NCBI GenBank assembly: GCA_016192145.1
Contig: JACPUT010000006.1
Coordinates: 310,001-374,000 of the forward strand
DNA: 64,000 nucleotides
Direction of reading: 5' to 3'
DNA from: Acidobacteriota bacterium
Lineage (GTDB): Bacteria > Acidobacteriota > Holophagae > Holophagales > Holophagaceae
Shown here: positions 20,322-29,789 of the stretch, in pieces
Position numbering within the stretch: position 1 is the first letter of the stretch
Layout of the letters: the number at the start of each line of letters is the position of its first letter
Program-made: the position numbers and the translations under genes
The notes under the pieces: model-generated
Told to the model about the DNA's origin: nothing
Seen by the model: the letters and a program-made list of their open reading frames with translations, nothing else
The model's database searches: none

Positions 20322-22883
20322 CTACCGGAATTCCCCGAACCGCACCAACCGCAGCACCGCCTGTTTCGCCGCCCGGCTCGCGTCGAGATCCACCTCCACC
20401 TCCAGGGCCCAGTCATTGGCCTCATCGGCGTCCACGAGCATCTGCTGCACGACCAGCGTGCGGGGATCGTCGGGCTTGGCCTGCACGTAGGTGTGCCGCT
20501 GGTTGCGGCCCTCGGGGTCGAGGCGGGGGCCCGCGTGGGTGGCGGTGTAGGCCGCGAGCGTGGCTTTGATACGATCCGCCGTCCAGGGCACGCCTTCCCC
20601 ATCCTCGGGGCTGGCGCCTGCGCCCGCGGCTTCGCCGAGCACGGCCTCCGCCTCCTCCCAGTCCTCGGTGGCGCAGGCGTGGAGGAAGGCGAAGAGGCGG
20701 GCGCGGAGCTCGGCCGTGAAGGCCTTGCGGTCCCGGGTGATGTCCTTGTCCTCGATGCCCGGCATGGCCACGGCCGCTTCCTCGCCGCGGATGAAGTCGG
20801 GGTTCTGCATCTTCTCCCAGGCATCCAGGAGGCTCGAATCCACCTGCTTGAGCATGGCGCCCAGGTAGGCCTCCATCTCCCGCACCTCGTCCGTCTTGAA
20901 GGCGTCGGGCACGGTCTTGGCGAGCACCTTGAAGGTGCTGTTGATGTGGCGGAGCAGGAGGCCCTCGGCCCGCTGCAGCTCGTAGGTGCGCACGTACTCG
21001 CCGAAGTTGAGGTAGCTCTCGAACATCTCCCGCACGATGGACTTGGGGCGGATGTTCTCCTGGCCCACCCAGGGGTGCTTGTCCGCGAAGTCGTTGAAGG
21101 TGCCGTAGATGAAGTCCCTCAGGGGCTTGGGGTACTCCAGCTTCTCCAGCTCCTCCATGCGTTGGTCGTACTCGATGCCCGCCATCTTCATGTCGGCCAC
21201 GGCCTGGCCCTTCAGCTTGTGCAGCTGGCAGCGCAGGATGAAGTCGGGGTTCTCCAGGATGCTCTCCACGAGGGTGATGAGGTCCAGGGCATATTCTGGA
21301 GACTCCGCTTGGAGCTGCGGAAGCGTGTCCAGCAGGTAGAGGCTGAGCGTCTCGTCCATGCCGAAGTCCGCCTGCAGATCGGCGTTCACGCGCACCTTGC
21401 GGCCGAAGGCGTCGGGGGGCTGGAATTCCACGATGCCGCGCACCACGAGCGTCTTGAAGAGCTGCCAGCCCCGGCGGAAGTGGGCGGCCTTTTGGTGCTC
21501 CGTCTCGTGGCAGTCGTGGATGAGCTTCCGCATGGCCTGGCAGCCGTCGCCCTTGCGGGAGAGCACGTTGAGCAGCATGCCGTGGTTCACCTGGAAGCGG
21601 CTCACGAGGCGCTCCGGCGCGGCGGCCTGGAGCTTCTCGAAGGTGGTCTTGTCCCAGTGGGCGTAGTTCTTCTCCGGGGCGGGGCGCTTCACGAACTTCT
21701 TCCCGGGCTTCTGCGAGAGGCGCATGTTCTCGATGACGTGCTCCGGGGCCTGGGCCACCACGTAGCCCACGGTGTCGAAGCCCTTGCGGCCCGCCCGGCC
21801 GGAGATCTGGTGGAAGTCCCGGGCGCTGAGGATGCTCGTCTTTTGGCCGCCGTACTTGCAGAGCTTCGTGAAGAGCACCGTGCGGATGGGCACGTTGATG
21901 CCCACGCCCAGCGTATCCGTGCCGCAGATGACCTTGAGCAGGCCCTTCTGCGCCAGGCGTTCCATGAGGATGCGGTACTTGGGTAGGAGGCCGGCGTGGT
22001 GGAGGCCGATGCCCATGCGCAGCCAGCGCTTGAGGTCGGGGCCGTAGGGGCTGTTGAACTTGAAGTCGCCGATCTCCGCGGCGATGGCCGCCTTCTCCTC
22101 CTTGGAGGTGACGGCGAGGCTCGTGAAGTCCTGGGCGCTGGTGGCGGCCTCGGCCTGGGTGAAGTGCACGATGTAGAGGGGGCCCTTGCCCTCCGCGAGC
22201 AGGTTCTCCACGGTGCTGGCCAGGGGCAGCTCCGCGTAGGTGAACGCCAGCGGCACGGGGCGATCCGTGCCCTTCACGGTGACGGTGGGCCGGCCGTTGA
22301 GCTTCGTGAGCTCCGTCTCGAAGAAGGAGGTGTCGCCGAGCGTGGCGCTCATGAGGAGGAAGCGGGTCTGGGGCATGGCCAGCAGCGGCACCTGCCAGGC
22401 GAAGCCGCGCTCGCGATCGGCGTAGTAGTGAAACTCGTCCATGACCACGTCGAGCACGTTGGCCTCGGCCCCCTCGCAGAGGGCCATGTTGGCGAGGATC
22501 TCGGCCGTGCAGCAGAGGATGGGCGCGTCGCGGTTGACGGTGGCATCGCCCGTGGAGAGACCCACGTGCTCGGGCCCGAACTCCTTGCACAGCGCCATCC
22601 ACTTCTCGTTCACCAGGGCCTTGATGGGGCAGGTGTAGACGGAGCGGCGGCCCGCGGCCAGGGCCCCGAAGTGCATCGCCGAGGCGACGAGGGATTTCCC
22701 CGAGCCCGTGGGCGTGTTGAGGATGACGTTCCTTCCCTCGAACAACTCCAGGATCGCCTCCTCCTGGGCGGGATAGAGGCCGAGCCCCTTGGACTCCGCA
22801 TAGGCGAGGAAGGCGCCCAAGAGGGCATCGGGGGACGTGCCGCCGTCGGCGGGGAGGTGCGAGATCAGGGACGACGGCATCAA
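20322..22883 (-). CDS. Ski2-like DEAD/DEAH-box helicase with DUF3516
   Basis: An 853-residue superfamily 2 helicase. Motif I is [12 protein letters not shown], motif Ia [11 protein letters not shown], motif [12 protein letters not shown] (DEFH in place of DEAD/DEAH), motif [11 protein letters not shown], and motif [16 protein letters not shown]. The region after the helicase core (about residues 430-850) matches the layout of DUF3516 proteins, which are bacterial relatives of Ski2/Mtr4 RNA helicases. A role in RNA or DNA unwinding is expected, but the substrate is unknown. The start MMPSSLISH leaves either of two Met codons. The palindrome element 1 lies 9 bp beyond its stop. Confidence 0.88.
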   Translation of the reverse strand: MMPSSLISHLPADGGTSPDALLGAFLAYAESKGLGLYPAQEEAILELFEGRNVILNTPTGSGKSLVASAMHFGALAAGRRSVYTCPIKALVNEKWMALCKEFGPEHVGLSTGDATVNRDAPILCCTAEILANMALCEGAEANVLDVVMDEFHYYADRERGFAWQVPLLAMPQTRFLLMSATLGDTSFFETELTKLNGRPTVTVKGTDRPVPLAFTYAELPLASTVENLLAEGKGPLYIVHFTQAEAATSAQDFTSLAVTSKEEKAAIAAEIGDFKFNSPYGPDLKRWLRMGIGLHHAGLLPKYRILMERLAQKGLLKVICGTDTLGVGINVPIRTVLFTKLCKYGGQKTSILSARDFHQISGRAGRKGFDTVGYVVAQAPEHVIENMRLSQKPGKKFVKRPAPEKNYAHWDKTTFEKLQAAAPERLVSRFQVNHGMLLNVLSRKGDGCQAMRKLIHDCHETEHQKAAHFRRGWQLFKTLVVRGIVEFQPPDAFGRKVRVNADLQADFGMDETLSLYLLDTLPQLQAESPEYALDLITLVESILENPDFILRCQLHKLKGQAVADMKMAGIEYDQRMEELEKLEYPKPLRDFIYGTFNDFADKHPWVGQENIRPKSIVREMFESYLNFGEYVRTYELQRAEGLLLRHINSTFKVLAKTVPDAFKTDEVREMEAYLGAMLKQVDSSLLDAWEKMQNPDFIRGEEAAVAMPGIEDKDITRDRKAFTAELRARLFAFLHACATEDWEEAEAVLGEAAGAGASPEDGEGVPWTADRIKATLAAYTATHAGPRLDPEGRNQRHTYVQAKPDDPRTLVVQQMLVDADEANDWALEVEVDLDASRAAKQAVLRLVRFGEFR

Positions 22884-22953
22884 GGGCTCCGGGAATCATC
22901 ATCCCAGGTGGGTGGCGCGGAGCACGCGGAAATCCGGGCGGCCGGGTTCGGGC

Positions 22954-23262
22954 GGAAAAGCGGAACGCAGAAGACGCAGAAGGCGCTGCGCGCCCACGCA
23001 AAGGACGCAAAAGGCGATCGACCCGCTTCCGCCCTTCGGCCCATCCATCGCTTCGCCCGAGCCATGGGCACGGCATCGCGATCAGGCCCAGGCGCTTCGC
23101 GCCCAATGGCCGCCTTCGGCCCTTGATCCCAGGCCGGGCCAGGGCGGACCTTCATGGGTCCGCCGGGCCCCGGCCTGGGATTGGTGCCTGGTCGCGCGGT
23201 TGGATCGGCGGGGCTCTGTGTCCTCCCTGCTTTTCTCCGTGACCTCTGTGTCCAGCTTTTTC
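22954..23262. repeat. Palindromic word-repeat element 2, family A core, mismatched arms
   Basis: The left arm (from 22954) carries ACGCAGAAG and ACGCAAAGG words; the right arm (to 23262) carries CTCTGTGTCC and TCTCCGTGACC words. These do not pair well with each other. The right arm instead matches, inverted, the left arm of the element at 43129. A core at 23085-23184 is shared with the elements at 25456 and 43129. The element occupies most of the 533-bp gene-free gap between the helicase and the LtaS-like gene; nothing else is evident there. Confidence 0.8.
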
Positions 23263-23416
23263 ACAAGGACCACCGCCGAGTAGATGCCATTGCGCCCAAG
23301 CCAGGTTGCCCGGTGCCTTGCCAGGATCCCGCCCTGCCGGCGCGAACCCTTTGCTGCGTTCCATTTTTGTTCGACACTGCCTCAAGTGCAGATCTCAACC
23401 CCTTGGTGGCGCCTCA

Positions 23417-25426
23417 ATGAATGCTTCGACGAATTCCCTTCGCGCCTGGTTCCACCGGAAGCTCGCCCACTCCCACGGGGGGCTGGTGCTGTACTTCGCC
23501 GTGTTCCTCACGATCTCCTTCCTGATCCGGCTGACGTTGCTGGCCAAGGCGGCCCAGGACGTGTCCTGGAACGGCAGCCTGCTGGCGGCCCTCGTCTGGG
23601 GCTCGATCTACGATCTGGGCGCCGCGGCCTTCCTCTCGATCCCGTTCACGGTGCTGATCACCCTCCTCCCGGCGGGTGGGTTCCACCGCCGGTGGCAGCG
23701 CTGGCTCATCGAGGGCCTCAGCTTCGTCGTGATCTTCTTCCTCATCTTCGGAGCGGTGGCCGAGTGGACCTTCTGGGATGAGTTCGGCGTGCGCTTCAAT
23801 TTCATCGCCGTGGACTACCTCGTCTACACCAAGGAAGTGATCGGAAACATCCGCGAGTCCTACAACCTGCCCCTGATCCTCGCCGGGGTGTTCATCCTGG
23901 CCGTGGCGATGTACTGGGCCGTGAGCCATCCCCGCTGGGCGGACCACTGGTTCACCGTGCCGGCCGAGCCCTTCCGCAAGCGCCTGCGCACCGCGGCACT
24001 CTGGCTCTTCATCCCCTTGGCCTTCGGCAGCGTGCTGAGCAGCGATTGGCTGCCGGGCTTCAACAACAACTTCAACCGCGAGCTGGCGAAGAACGGCCTC
24101 TGGTCCCTCTTCACGGCCTTCAAGGACAACGCGCTGGCCTACGCGGATTTCTATCCCACGCTGCCGCGGGAGGAGGCCTTCAGCCTCGTGCGGAAGGAAC
24201 TCTCGAAGGACCGGTCGGTCACGCTCACGGAGGCGCCCGACGACACGCTGCGCCTCGTGCGCAACGCGGGACCGGAGCTGCGGCCCAACGTCATCCAGAT
24301 CACGGTGGAGAGCCTCAGCGGCGACTTCCTGGGCACCTACAACCCCGCCTCCAAGCTCACGCCCCACCTCGACGAGATCGCGAAGCAGAGCCTCGTCTTC
24401 GATGAGTTCTACGCCACGGGCACCCGCACGGATCGTGGCATGGAGGCCCTCTCCCTGGCGGTGCCGCCCACGCCCGGGCGCTCGCTGGTGAAGCGGCCGC
24501 GCAACGAGCACCTTTTCACGCTGGGTTCCGTCTTCCGCGCGAAGGGTTATGACACCGCCTTCATCTACGGCGGCTTCGGTTACTTCGACAACATGAACTA
24601 CTACTTCGGGAACAACGGCTACAAGGTGATCGACCGCAACAGCGTGGCCAAGGAGGACATCACCTTCGCCAACGTCTGGGGCGCCTGCGACGAGGACCTC
24701 TACCGCTGGACCCTGCGCGAGGCCGACGCGGGCCACGCCGCCGGGCGCCCCTTCCACCACTTCGTGATGACCACCTCGAACCACCGGCCCTACACCTTCC
24801 CCGAAGGCCGCATCGACCTGCCCTCCAAGACCTCGGGCCGCTCCGGGGCCGTGAAGTACACGGACTACGCCATCGGCAAGTTCCTGAAGGACGCGGCCGC
24901 GAAGCCCTGGTTCAAGCACACGGTCTTCGTCATCGTGGCCGACCACTGCGCTTCGAGCGCGGGCCGGGCGGAGCTGCCCATCCAGAACTACCGCATCCCC
25001 CTGATGATCTACTCGCCCGGCGGCCACATCGCCCCCGGCCACCTGACCACCCTCACGAGCCAGGTGGACTATCCCCCCACGCTGCTGGGACTGCTGGGTT
25101 GGACCTACCCCAGCCGCTTCTTCGGCCGCGATATCCGCCAGACGGATCCTGCGGAGTCCCGGGCGCTTCTGGGCACCTACCAGAAGCTGGGCCTGCTCAA
25201 GGGCGGCGGCTTCGCCGTGCTCAAGCCCGTGCGGCAGCAGATGCAGTTCGGGTTCCAGCGGTCCACCTTCGCGCTGGCGCCGAAGCCCCTGGATCCCGCC
25301 TTCAGCGCCGAGATCATCAGCTACTACCAGTCCGCCAGCGACCTCTTCCAGCGGCAGCAGTACAACGAGGTCAGCGCCGAGGAGGCCAGGCGGCTGTTCG
25401 AGGCGGCGGGGGAGCCTCGAAAGTAA
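23417..25426 (+). CDS. LtaS-like sulfatase-domain membrane protein
   Basis: A 669-residue protein with about five N-terminal TM helices (for example YFAVFLTISFLIRLTLL and FVVIFFLIFGAVAEWTFW) and an extracytoplasmic alkaline-phosphatase-fold domain from about residue 285. The metal-site glutamate (VIQITVESLSGDF), a nucleophile threonine region (TGTRTDRGMEALSLA) and the Asp-His pair (VFVIVADHCASS) are present as in lipoteichoic acid synthase and related phosphoglycerol or phosphoethanolamine transferases. In a Gram-negative-type organism it probably modifies an envelope polymer or lipid; the acceptor is not evident. The start at MNASTNSLRAWF lies downstream of palindrome 2. Confidence 0.88.
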   Translation: MNASTNSLRAWFHRKLAHSHGGLVLYFAVFLTISFLIRLTLLAKAAQDVSWNGSLLAALVWGSIYDLGAAAFLSIPFTVLITLLPAGGFHRRWQRWLIEGLSFVVIFFLIFGAVAEWTFWDEFGVRFNFIAVDYLVYTKEVIGNIRESYNLPLILAGVFILAVAMYWAVSHPRWADHWFTVPAEPFRKRLRTAALWLFIPLAFGSVLSSDWLPGFNNNFNRELAKNGLWSLFTAFKDNALAYADFYPTLPREEAFSLVRKELSKDRSVTLTEAPDDTLRLVRNAGPELRPNVIQITVESLSGDFLGTYNPASKLTPHLDEIAKQSLVFDEFYATGTRTDRGMEALSLAVPPTPGRSLVKRPRNEHLFTLGSVFRAKGYDTAFIYGGFGYFDNMNYYFGNNGYKVIDRNSVAKEDITFANVWGACDEDLYRWTLREADAGHAAGRPFHHFVMTTSNHRPYTFPEGRIDLPSKTSGRSGAVKYTDYAIGKFLKDAAAKPWFKHTVFVIVADHCASSAGRAELPIQNYRIPLMIYSPGGHIAPGHLTTLTSQVDYPPTLLGLLGWTYPSRFFGRDIRQTDPAESRALLGTYQKLGLLKGGGFAVLKPVRQQMQFGFQRSTFALAPKPLDPAFSAEIISYYQSASDLFQRQQYNEVSAEEARRLFEAAGEPRK

Positions 25427-25455
25427 GGTCGGATCCGGTGCAGCGCGGATTTCCC

Positions 25456-25787
25456 AGGGAAAAGCTGGAACGCAGAGGGCCCTTCGGGCCTACGCAGAGG
25501 GTCGCTGCGCGACCACGCGGAGGACGCAGAGAGTGTGCGACCCAACGATTTGGTTGTACCCATGGCTTCGCCCACTCCATCGGCACGGCTCCGCGGGCAG
25601 GCCCAGGCGCTTCGCGCCCAAGGGCCGCAAGCGGCCCTTGATCCCAGGCAGGGCCAAGGCGGCCCCTGAAGGTCCGCCCGGGCCCTGCCTGGGATTGGGG
25701 CCTGACCGCCGGGATGGGTCGGCGGGCCTCTGCGTCCTCCGCGTTGGCCCGAAGGGCCCTCTGCGTCCTCTGCGTTCCATCTTTTTG
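25456..25787. repeat. Palindromic word-repeat element 3, family A core
   Basis: Arms around 25458-25535 and 25722-25787 are built from ACGCAGAGG and ACGCGGAGG words with small GGGCCCTTCGGGCC-type hairpins inserted between them. CGACCCA at 25538-25544 and TGGGTCGG at 25715-25722 bracket the centre. The core at 25600-25698 is shared with the elements at 22954 and 43129. The 496-bp gap between the LtaS-like and POT genes holds this element, and I see nothing else in it except presumably the POT promoter. Confidence 0.88.
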
Positions 25788-25922
25788 ATCCGGCTGCCGA
25801 TGCGCAACCATTTGGCCGCCTGGGCTAAGCTTCATGCGCAAGGAGAGGCCCTCCACCCCACCGGTGATGCGCGGCGCGCCGTGACGATGGGATGATGAAT
25901 CCCCACCCCACTTGGAGTCCCT

Positions 25923-27473
25923 ATGGCGGATGTCGCCCAGCCCCAGGCCAAGCTACCTTCCACGATCCCCTACATCATCGGGAACGAGGGCTGCGAGCGC
26001 TTCAACTTCTACGGCATGCGCAACATCCTCACGCCCTTCCTCGTGGGCTCGCTGCTGCTCTACCTGCCCGAGGGGCAGCGGGTGCTGGCCGCCAAGGACG
26101 TGTTCCACACCTTCGTGATCGGCGTGTACTTCTTCCCCCTGCTGGGCGGCTGGCTGGCGGACCGCCACTTCGGCAAGTACCCCACCATCTTCTGGCTCAG
26201 CCTCGTCTACTGCCTGGGCAACGCCCTGCTGGCCCTCTTTCCCCACAACGTCACGGGCTTCTACGCGGGGCTGCTGCTCATCGCCCTGGGCTCGGGGGGC
26301 ATCAAGCCCCTGGTGGCCTCCTTCGTGGGGGACCAGTTCGATGCCACGAACAAGCACCGGGCCAAGGGCGTCTTCGACGCCTTCTACTGGATCATCAACT
26401 TCGGCTCCTTCTTCGCCTCCCTGCTCATGCCCATGGCCCTGCGGAGCTTCGGGCCCTCCGTGGCCTTCGGCATCCCGGGCGTGCTGATGGCCATCGCCAC
26501 CTTCGTGTTCTGGCTGGGGCGCAAGCAGTACGTGCGCGTGCCCCCCGCGGCGCCGAGCCCCCACAGCTTCCTGCGCGTGGTGCGCACGGCCCTGGGCTCC
26601 CACGCGGAGGGCCACTCCAACCTCGGCTCCTTCGTGGCGGGCGTGGGCCTGGCCCTGGGCCTGGGCACCTTCCTCTTCGTGGGGCGCCTGGGCTTCGTGG
26701 CCTGCTTCTGCCTCGCCCTCGTGCTCATCCTGGGCTTCGGGGGCTGGGGCACGGCGCGGCAGCTGGAGCGGGCGAAGGGCGCCCATCCCGACGAGGCCAT
26801 CGAAGGCGTGCGCTCCGTGCTGCGCATCCTCATCCTCTTCGCGCTCACCACGCCTTTCTGGAGCCTCTTCGATCAGAAGGCCTCCACCTGGATCCTCCAG
26901 GCCAACCTCATGCAGCGCCCCGAGTGGTTCCTGCCCGCGCAAATGCAGGCCCTGAACCCGGCCCTCGTGATGGTGCTCATCCCCTTCAACAGCTTCGTGA
27001 CGTGGCCCCTGCTGAAGCGCTGGTTCCGCTACGAGCCCACGAGCCTCGCCCGCATGGGGGCCGGCATCGCCTTCTCGGGCCTCGCCTGGGTGGTGATCGG
27101 CGTCCTGCAGGTGGCCGTGGAGCGCGGCCCCGTGCCCATCGCCTGGCAGATGCTCCCCTACGTCTTCCTCACCCTGGGCGAGGTGCTCGTCTCGGCCACG
27201 GGACTGGAGTTCGCATACTCCCAGGCCCCGCCCAGCATGAAGGGCACGATCATGAGCTTCTTCTACCTCAGTGTCACCATCGGCAACCTCTGGGTGCTGC
27301 TCATGAACGCCAGCGTGAAGAGCCCCGCCGTCACCGCCCGCATGGTGCAGGCGGGCGTGAGCGTCACCGCCTTCCAGATGTTCTTCTTCGCGGGCTTCGC
27401 CTTCCTGGCGGCCCTGGCCTTCGCCGCCTATGCGAAGCGCTACACGCTGGTGGACCACTACCGGAACGGTTGA
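25923..27473 (+). CDS. POT/PTR2 family proton-coupled oligopeptide transporter
   Basis: A 516-residue major facilitator with about 12-14 TM helices. The N-terminal signature EGCERFNFYGMRNIL is the ExxERFxYY-type proton-coupling motif of POT transporters, and TFVIGVYFFPLLGGWLADRHFGKYPTI is the following PTR2 motif. The conserved C-terminal glutamate region is in LEFAYSQAPPSMKGTIM. It imports di- and tripeptides across the inner membrane with protons, consistent with the peptidases encoded nearby. Its 3' end overlaps the convergent serine hydrolase gene by 16 bp. Confidence 0.93.
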   Translation: MADVAQPQAKLPSTIPYIIGNEGCERFNFYGMRNILTPFLVGSLLLYLPEGQRVLAAKDVFHTFVIGVYFFPLLGGWLADRHFGKYPTIFWLSLVYCLGNALLALFPHNVTGFYAGLLLIALGSGGIKPLVASFVGDQFDATNKHRAKGVFDAFYWIINFGSFFASLLMPMALRSFGPSVAFGIPGVLMAIATFVFWLGRKQYVRVPPAAPSPHSFLRVVRTALGSHAEGHSNLGSFVAGVGLALGLGTFLFVGRLGFVACFCLALVLILGFGGWGTARQLERAKGAHPDEAIEGVRSVLRILILFALTTPFWSLFDQKASTWILQANLMQRPEWFLPAQMQALNPALVMVLIPFNSFVTWPLLKRWFRYEPTSLARMGAGIAFSGLAWVVIGVLQVAVERGPVPIAWQMLPYVFLTLGEVLVSATGLEFAYSQAPPSMKGTIMSFFYLSVTIGNLWVLLMNASVKSPAVTARMVQAGVSVTAFQMFFFAGFAFLAALAFAAYAKRYTLVDHYRNG

Positions 27474-28618
27474 GTGCCTTCAGTCCCCCCAGGCGGGGGT
27501 CCCTCCACCACCGTGGCGATCAGTTCCTGAAATCCCGCGTGCACCTTGCGGATCGTGGCCACGTCCCCATAGGCTCCCGCCGTGGTCACCACCGTGAGAT
27601 CCAGGTCAGGCACCACGAAGATGCGCTGGCTTCCATTGCCGAAGGCGGCGCGCCAGGGCAGGGGCCTTCCTTTCCAGTTCACGGTGCCCGTCCACCACTG
27701 GTAGCCGTACCGGGTGCCGTCGAAGCCCGTGCTGAGGCGGGGCCGCAGGGAGGCGTCGATCCAGGCGGCGGGCACCAGCTGGCGGTCCTTCCACGCGCCG
27801 TGGCTGAGCACGAGGCGCCCCAGCTTGGCCATGTCCCGGGGGCGCAGGCGCAGGCCGCTGTTGGCCATGGGGCGGCCCCGGAAATCCGTGATCCACTCCA
27901 CGTCGGTGATGCCGAGGGGCTCGAAGAGGGCGGTGCGGGCGAAGTCCATCCAGGGCTGGCCGGTGACCCGGCTGAGGATGTCGGCCAGCACCACGGTGCC
28001 GCCGCTGTTGTAGGTGAAGGTGCTCCCGGACTGCGCCACGAAGGGGCGGCTCAGCACGAAACGCATGGGCGAGTCCTTCCAGGACAGGCGGTCCTCATCG
28101 TTGGGAAAGCCCACGCCCGATTCGCGCCACGTCAATCCACTGCTCATGGTGAGCAGGTGCTCCAGGGTGACGCGCTTCAATTCCGGCGTAGCGAGGTCCT
28201 TGAACTCGGGATAGAAGTCGATCACCGGCGTGGTGAGGGCGCCCAGCTTTCCCTGGGCCTGGGCGATGCCCACCAGCAGGCCGATGACGCTCTTGCCCAC
28301 AGAGCGGGTGTCGTGGCGCACGCTGGGCCCGAAGGCCACGGTGCGGGAGAAGAGCTTGAACTGCGGCTGGTCCTTGCCCTTGCGGTAGGCCTCCGCCACC
28401 AGCTTGCCGTGCCGCTCCACGACGACGCCATGGAGGTTCACCTCGCCATCCAGCATCCGGGCGATCACCGCCCGCAGCTGAGCGGCATCGAAGCCCGCGG
28501 CCTGGGGTTCCACGCGCTCCCAGCCATCCCCGAGGAGGGTGGGCTGGGCCGGGGCCTGCGCGAAAACCGGCAATCCGAGGAAGGCCAGCGCGAGGGCCCT
28601 GAGGCTGGAACGGAGCAT
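27458..28618 (-). CDS. Secreted serine hydrolase, beta-lactamase class C/PBP4* fold
   Basis: A 386-residue protein with a signal peptide (MLRSSLRALALAFLGLPVFAQ). The SxxK nucleophile motif is SVGK in RHDTRSVGKSVIGLL, the Tyr motif is YNS in GSTFTYNSGGTVV, and the region LEHLLTMSSGLTW is the usual marker of this superfamily. Members include EstB-like esterases, peptidases and beta-lactamases; no resistance role should be assumed. The stop lies inside the 3' end of the POT gene, giving a 16-bp tail-to-tail overlap. It diverges from the permease operon at 28790. Confidence 0.88.
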   Translation of the reverse strand: MLRSSLRALALAFLGLPVFAQAPAQPTLLGDGWERVEPQAAGFDAAQLRAVIARMLDGEVNLHGVVVERHGKLVAEAYRKGKDQPQFKLFSRTVAFGPSVRHDTRSVGKSVIGLLVGIAQAQGKLGALTTPVIDFYPEFKDLATPELKRVTLEHLLTMSSGLTWRESGVGFPNDEDRLSWKDSPMRFVLSRPFVAQSGSTFTYNSGGTVVLADILSRVTGQPWMDFARTALFEPLGITDVEWITDFRGRPMANSGLRLRPRDMAKLGRLVLSHGAWKDRQLVPAAWIDASLRPRLSTGFDGTRYGYQWWTGTVNWKGRPLPWRAAFGNGSQRIFVVPDLDLTVVTTAGAYGDVATIRKVHAGFQELIATVVEGPPPGGTEGTQPFR

Positions 28619-28708
28619 GGGGAATTATCCCGGGATGCCCCGCGATGCGAAGGGCCAGGGCTGAACTCCGCGGTTCCGGATCCTGGGGACCTCCCCGTGG
28701 AAGGGGGG

Positions 28709-28773
28709 TTGACGGGCCGGGGCGGAGAAAGCAGTATTGATCATCTAGATTCTTTAAACATCTAGATGATCAA
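28709..28773 (+). promoter_or_regulatory. Promoter and palindromic operator of permease-PadR operon
   Basis: A -35-like TTGACG (28709-28714) and a weak -10-like CAGTAT (28732-28737) are 17 bp apart. Overlapping the end of the -10 and the expected start of transcription is a perfect inverted repeat with 14-bp arms: TTGATCATCTAGAT (28737-28750) and ATCTAGATGATCAA (28760-28773), separated by TCTTTAAAC. It stands out as AT-rich in a GC-rich background. The PadR gene at the end of the operon is the obvious candidate binder, giving autorepression. Confidence 0.75.
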
Positions 28774-28789
28774 CCCAAGGTTCCACCCC

Positions 28790-29263
28790 ATGTTCCCCCT
28801 CGTCCTCGCAGGCCTGGCGGTCGGAGGCGTTACCCTCTCCGCCTTCCGGGATCCGGCCCGCACCCGCCGGGCGCTGGCCCAGGCCGGACGCTCAGGCCTG
28901 AACCTGCTGCCCTCCCTCCTCGCCCTCACCGCGGGGATCGGCCTCACCCTGGCCCTGATCCCCCCCTCCGCCCTCGCCCGGCTATTTCACGCCCACGGCA
29001 TACTGGGCTTCGGCCTGCTGGCCGGCGTGGGTTCCCTGCTCACCATCCCGGGGCCCGTGGCTTATCCCCTGGCGGGCTCGCTCCACCAGCTGGGCGCCAG
29101 CCTGCCGGCCCTGGCCACCTTCATCACGACCCTCACCATGGTGGGCCTCCTCACGGCGCCCCTGGAGGTGAAGGCCTTCGGACGGCGCTTCACCCTGCTT
29201 CGCCAAGCCTTCAGCCTCGGGCTGGCCCTGCTCATCGGCGCCCTGATGGGGGTGCTGCTGTGA
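28790..29263 (+). CDS. Permease half, C-terminal-like (UPF0718/YraQ type)
   Basis: A 157-residue membrane protein with about four TM helices. The run GFGLLAGVGSLLTIPGPVAYPLAGSLHQLGAS, followed by ATFITTLTMVGLLTAPLEVKAFGRRF, resembles one half of a UPF0718-type permease, a family linked to metal or metalloid handling. AAGG precedes the ATG at 28790 by about 10 nt; the ATG at 28766 lies inside the operator palindrome and is less likely. The stop overlaps the next gene's GTGA, so the two halves are translationally coupled. The substrate is unknown. Confidence 0.75.
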   Translation: MFPLVLAGLAVGGVTLSAFRDPARTRRALAQAGRSGLNLLPSLLALTAGIGLTLALIPPSALARLFHAHGILGFGLLAGVGSLLTIPGPVAYPLAGSLHQLGASLPALATFITTLTMVGLLTAPLEVKAFGRRFTLLRQAFSLGLALLIGALMGVLL

Positions 29264-29784
29264 AGGCCGCCCTCTTGCGCGCGGGGTGGATCGCGGCCCT
29301 CATCCTGCTCCTCCACGGAGGGCTCTGGTTCGCCCTCCCCGCCGCGGTCGGGCCCTCCGCCCGGCAGTGGGCCCTGGGTCTGGGCGAGGTGCTGGCCATC
29401 GTCCCTTCGGTGCTGATCCTCCTGGCCCTCTTCGACGTGTGGGTGCCGCGGGAGGTGATCGAGCGGGGCCTCGGGACCGGCTCGGGCGCGAGGGGCGTGC
29501 TCCTGGCGCTGCTGCTCGGCACGGGCGCGGCGGGCCCCCTCTACGCCGCCTTCCCCATCGCCCTCTCCCTGCGGGAGAAGGTGGCGCGCACGGCCAACCT
29601 CGTCATCTTTCTGGGGGCCTGGGCTACCATCAAGCTGCCGATGCTGATGATGGAAAGCGCCTTCCTGGGTACCCGTTTCGCGATGCTCCGCCTGGCCCTG
29701 ACCCTGCCCGGCATCCTCGCCGTGGGGTTCCTCTTGGAACGGATGAACCCGTGGCCCACCCCCGACCACCGACCCCCTCCCTGA
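29260..29784 (+). CDS. Permease half, partner of preceding gene
   Basis: A 174-residue membrane protein with about five TM helices. LLLGTGAAGPLYAAFPIALSLREK and NLVIFLGAWATIKLPMLMMESAF repeat the G-P-aliphatic pattern seen in the preceding gene, as expected for two pseudo-symmetric halves of one permease. It starts with GTG in a GTGA overlap with the first half. Together the two would form a complete transporter of about 330 residues. The C-terminus is Pro-rich (TPDHRPPP). The PadR gene follows 5 bp downstream. Confidence 0.72.
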   Translation: MKAALLRAGWIAALILLLHGGLWFALPAAVGPSARQWALGLGEVLAIVPSVLILLALFDVWVPREVIERGLGTGSGARGVLLALLLGTGAAGPLYAAFPIALSLREKVARTANLVIFLGAWATIKLPMLMMESAFLGTRFAMLRLALTLPGILAVGFLLERMNPWPTPDHRPPP

Positions 29785-29789
29785 GCCCC

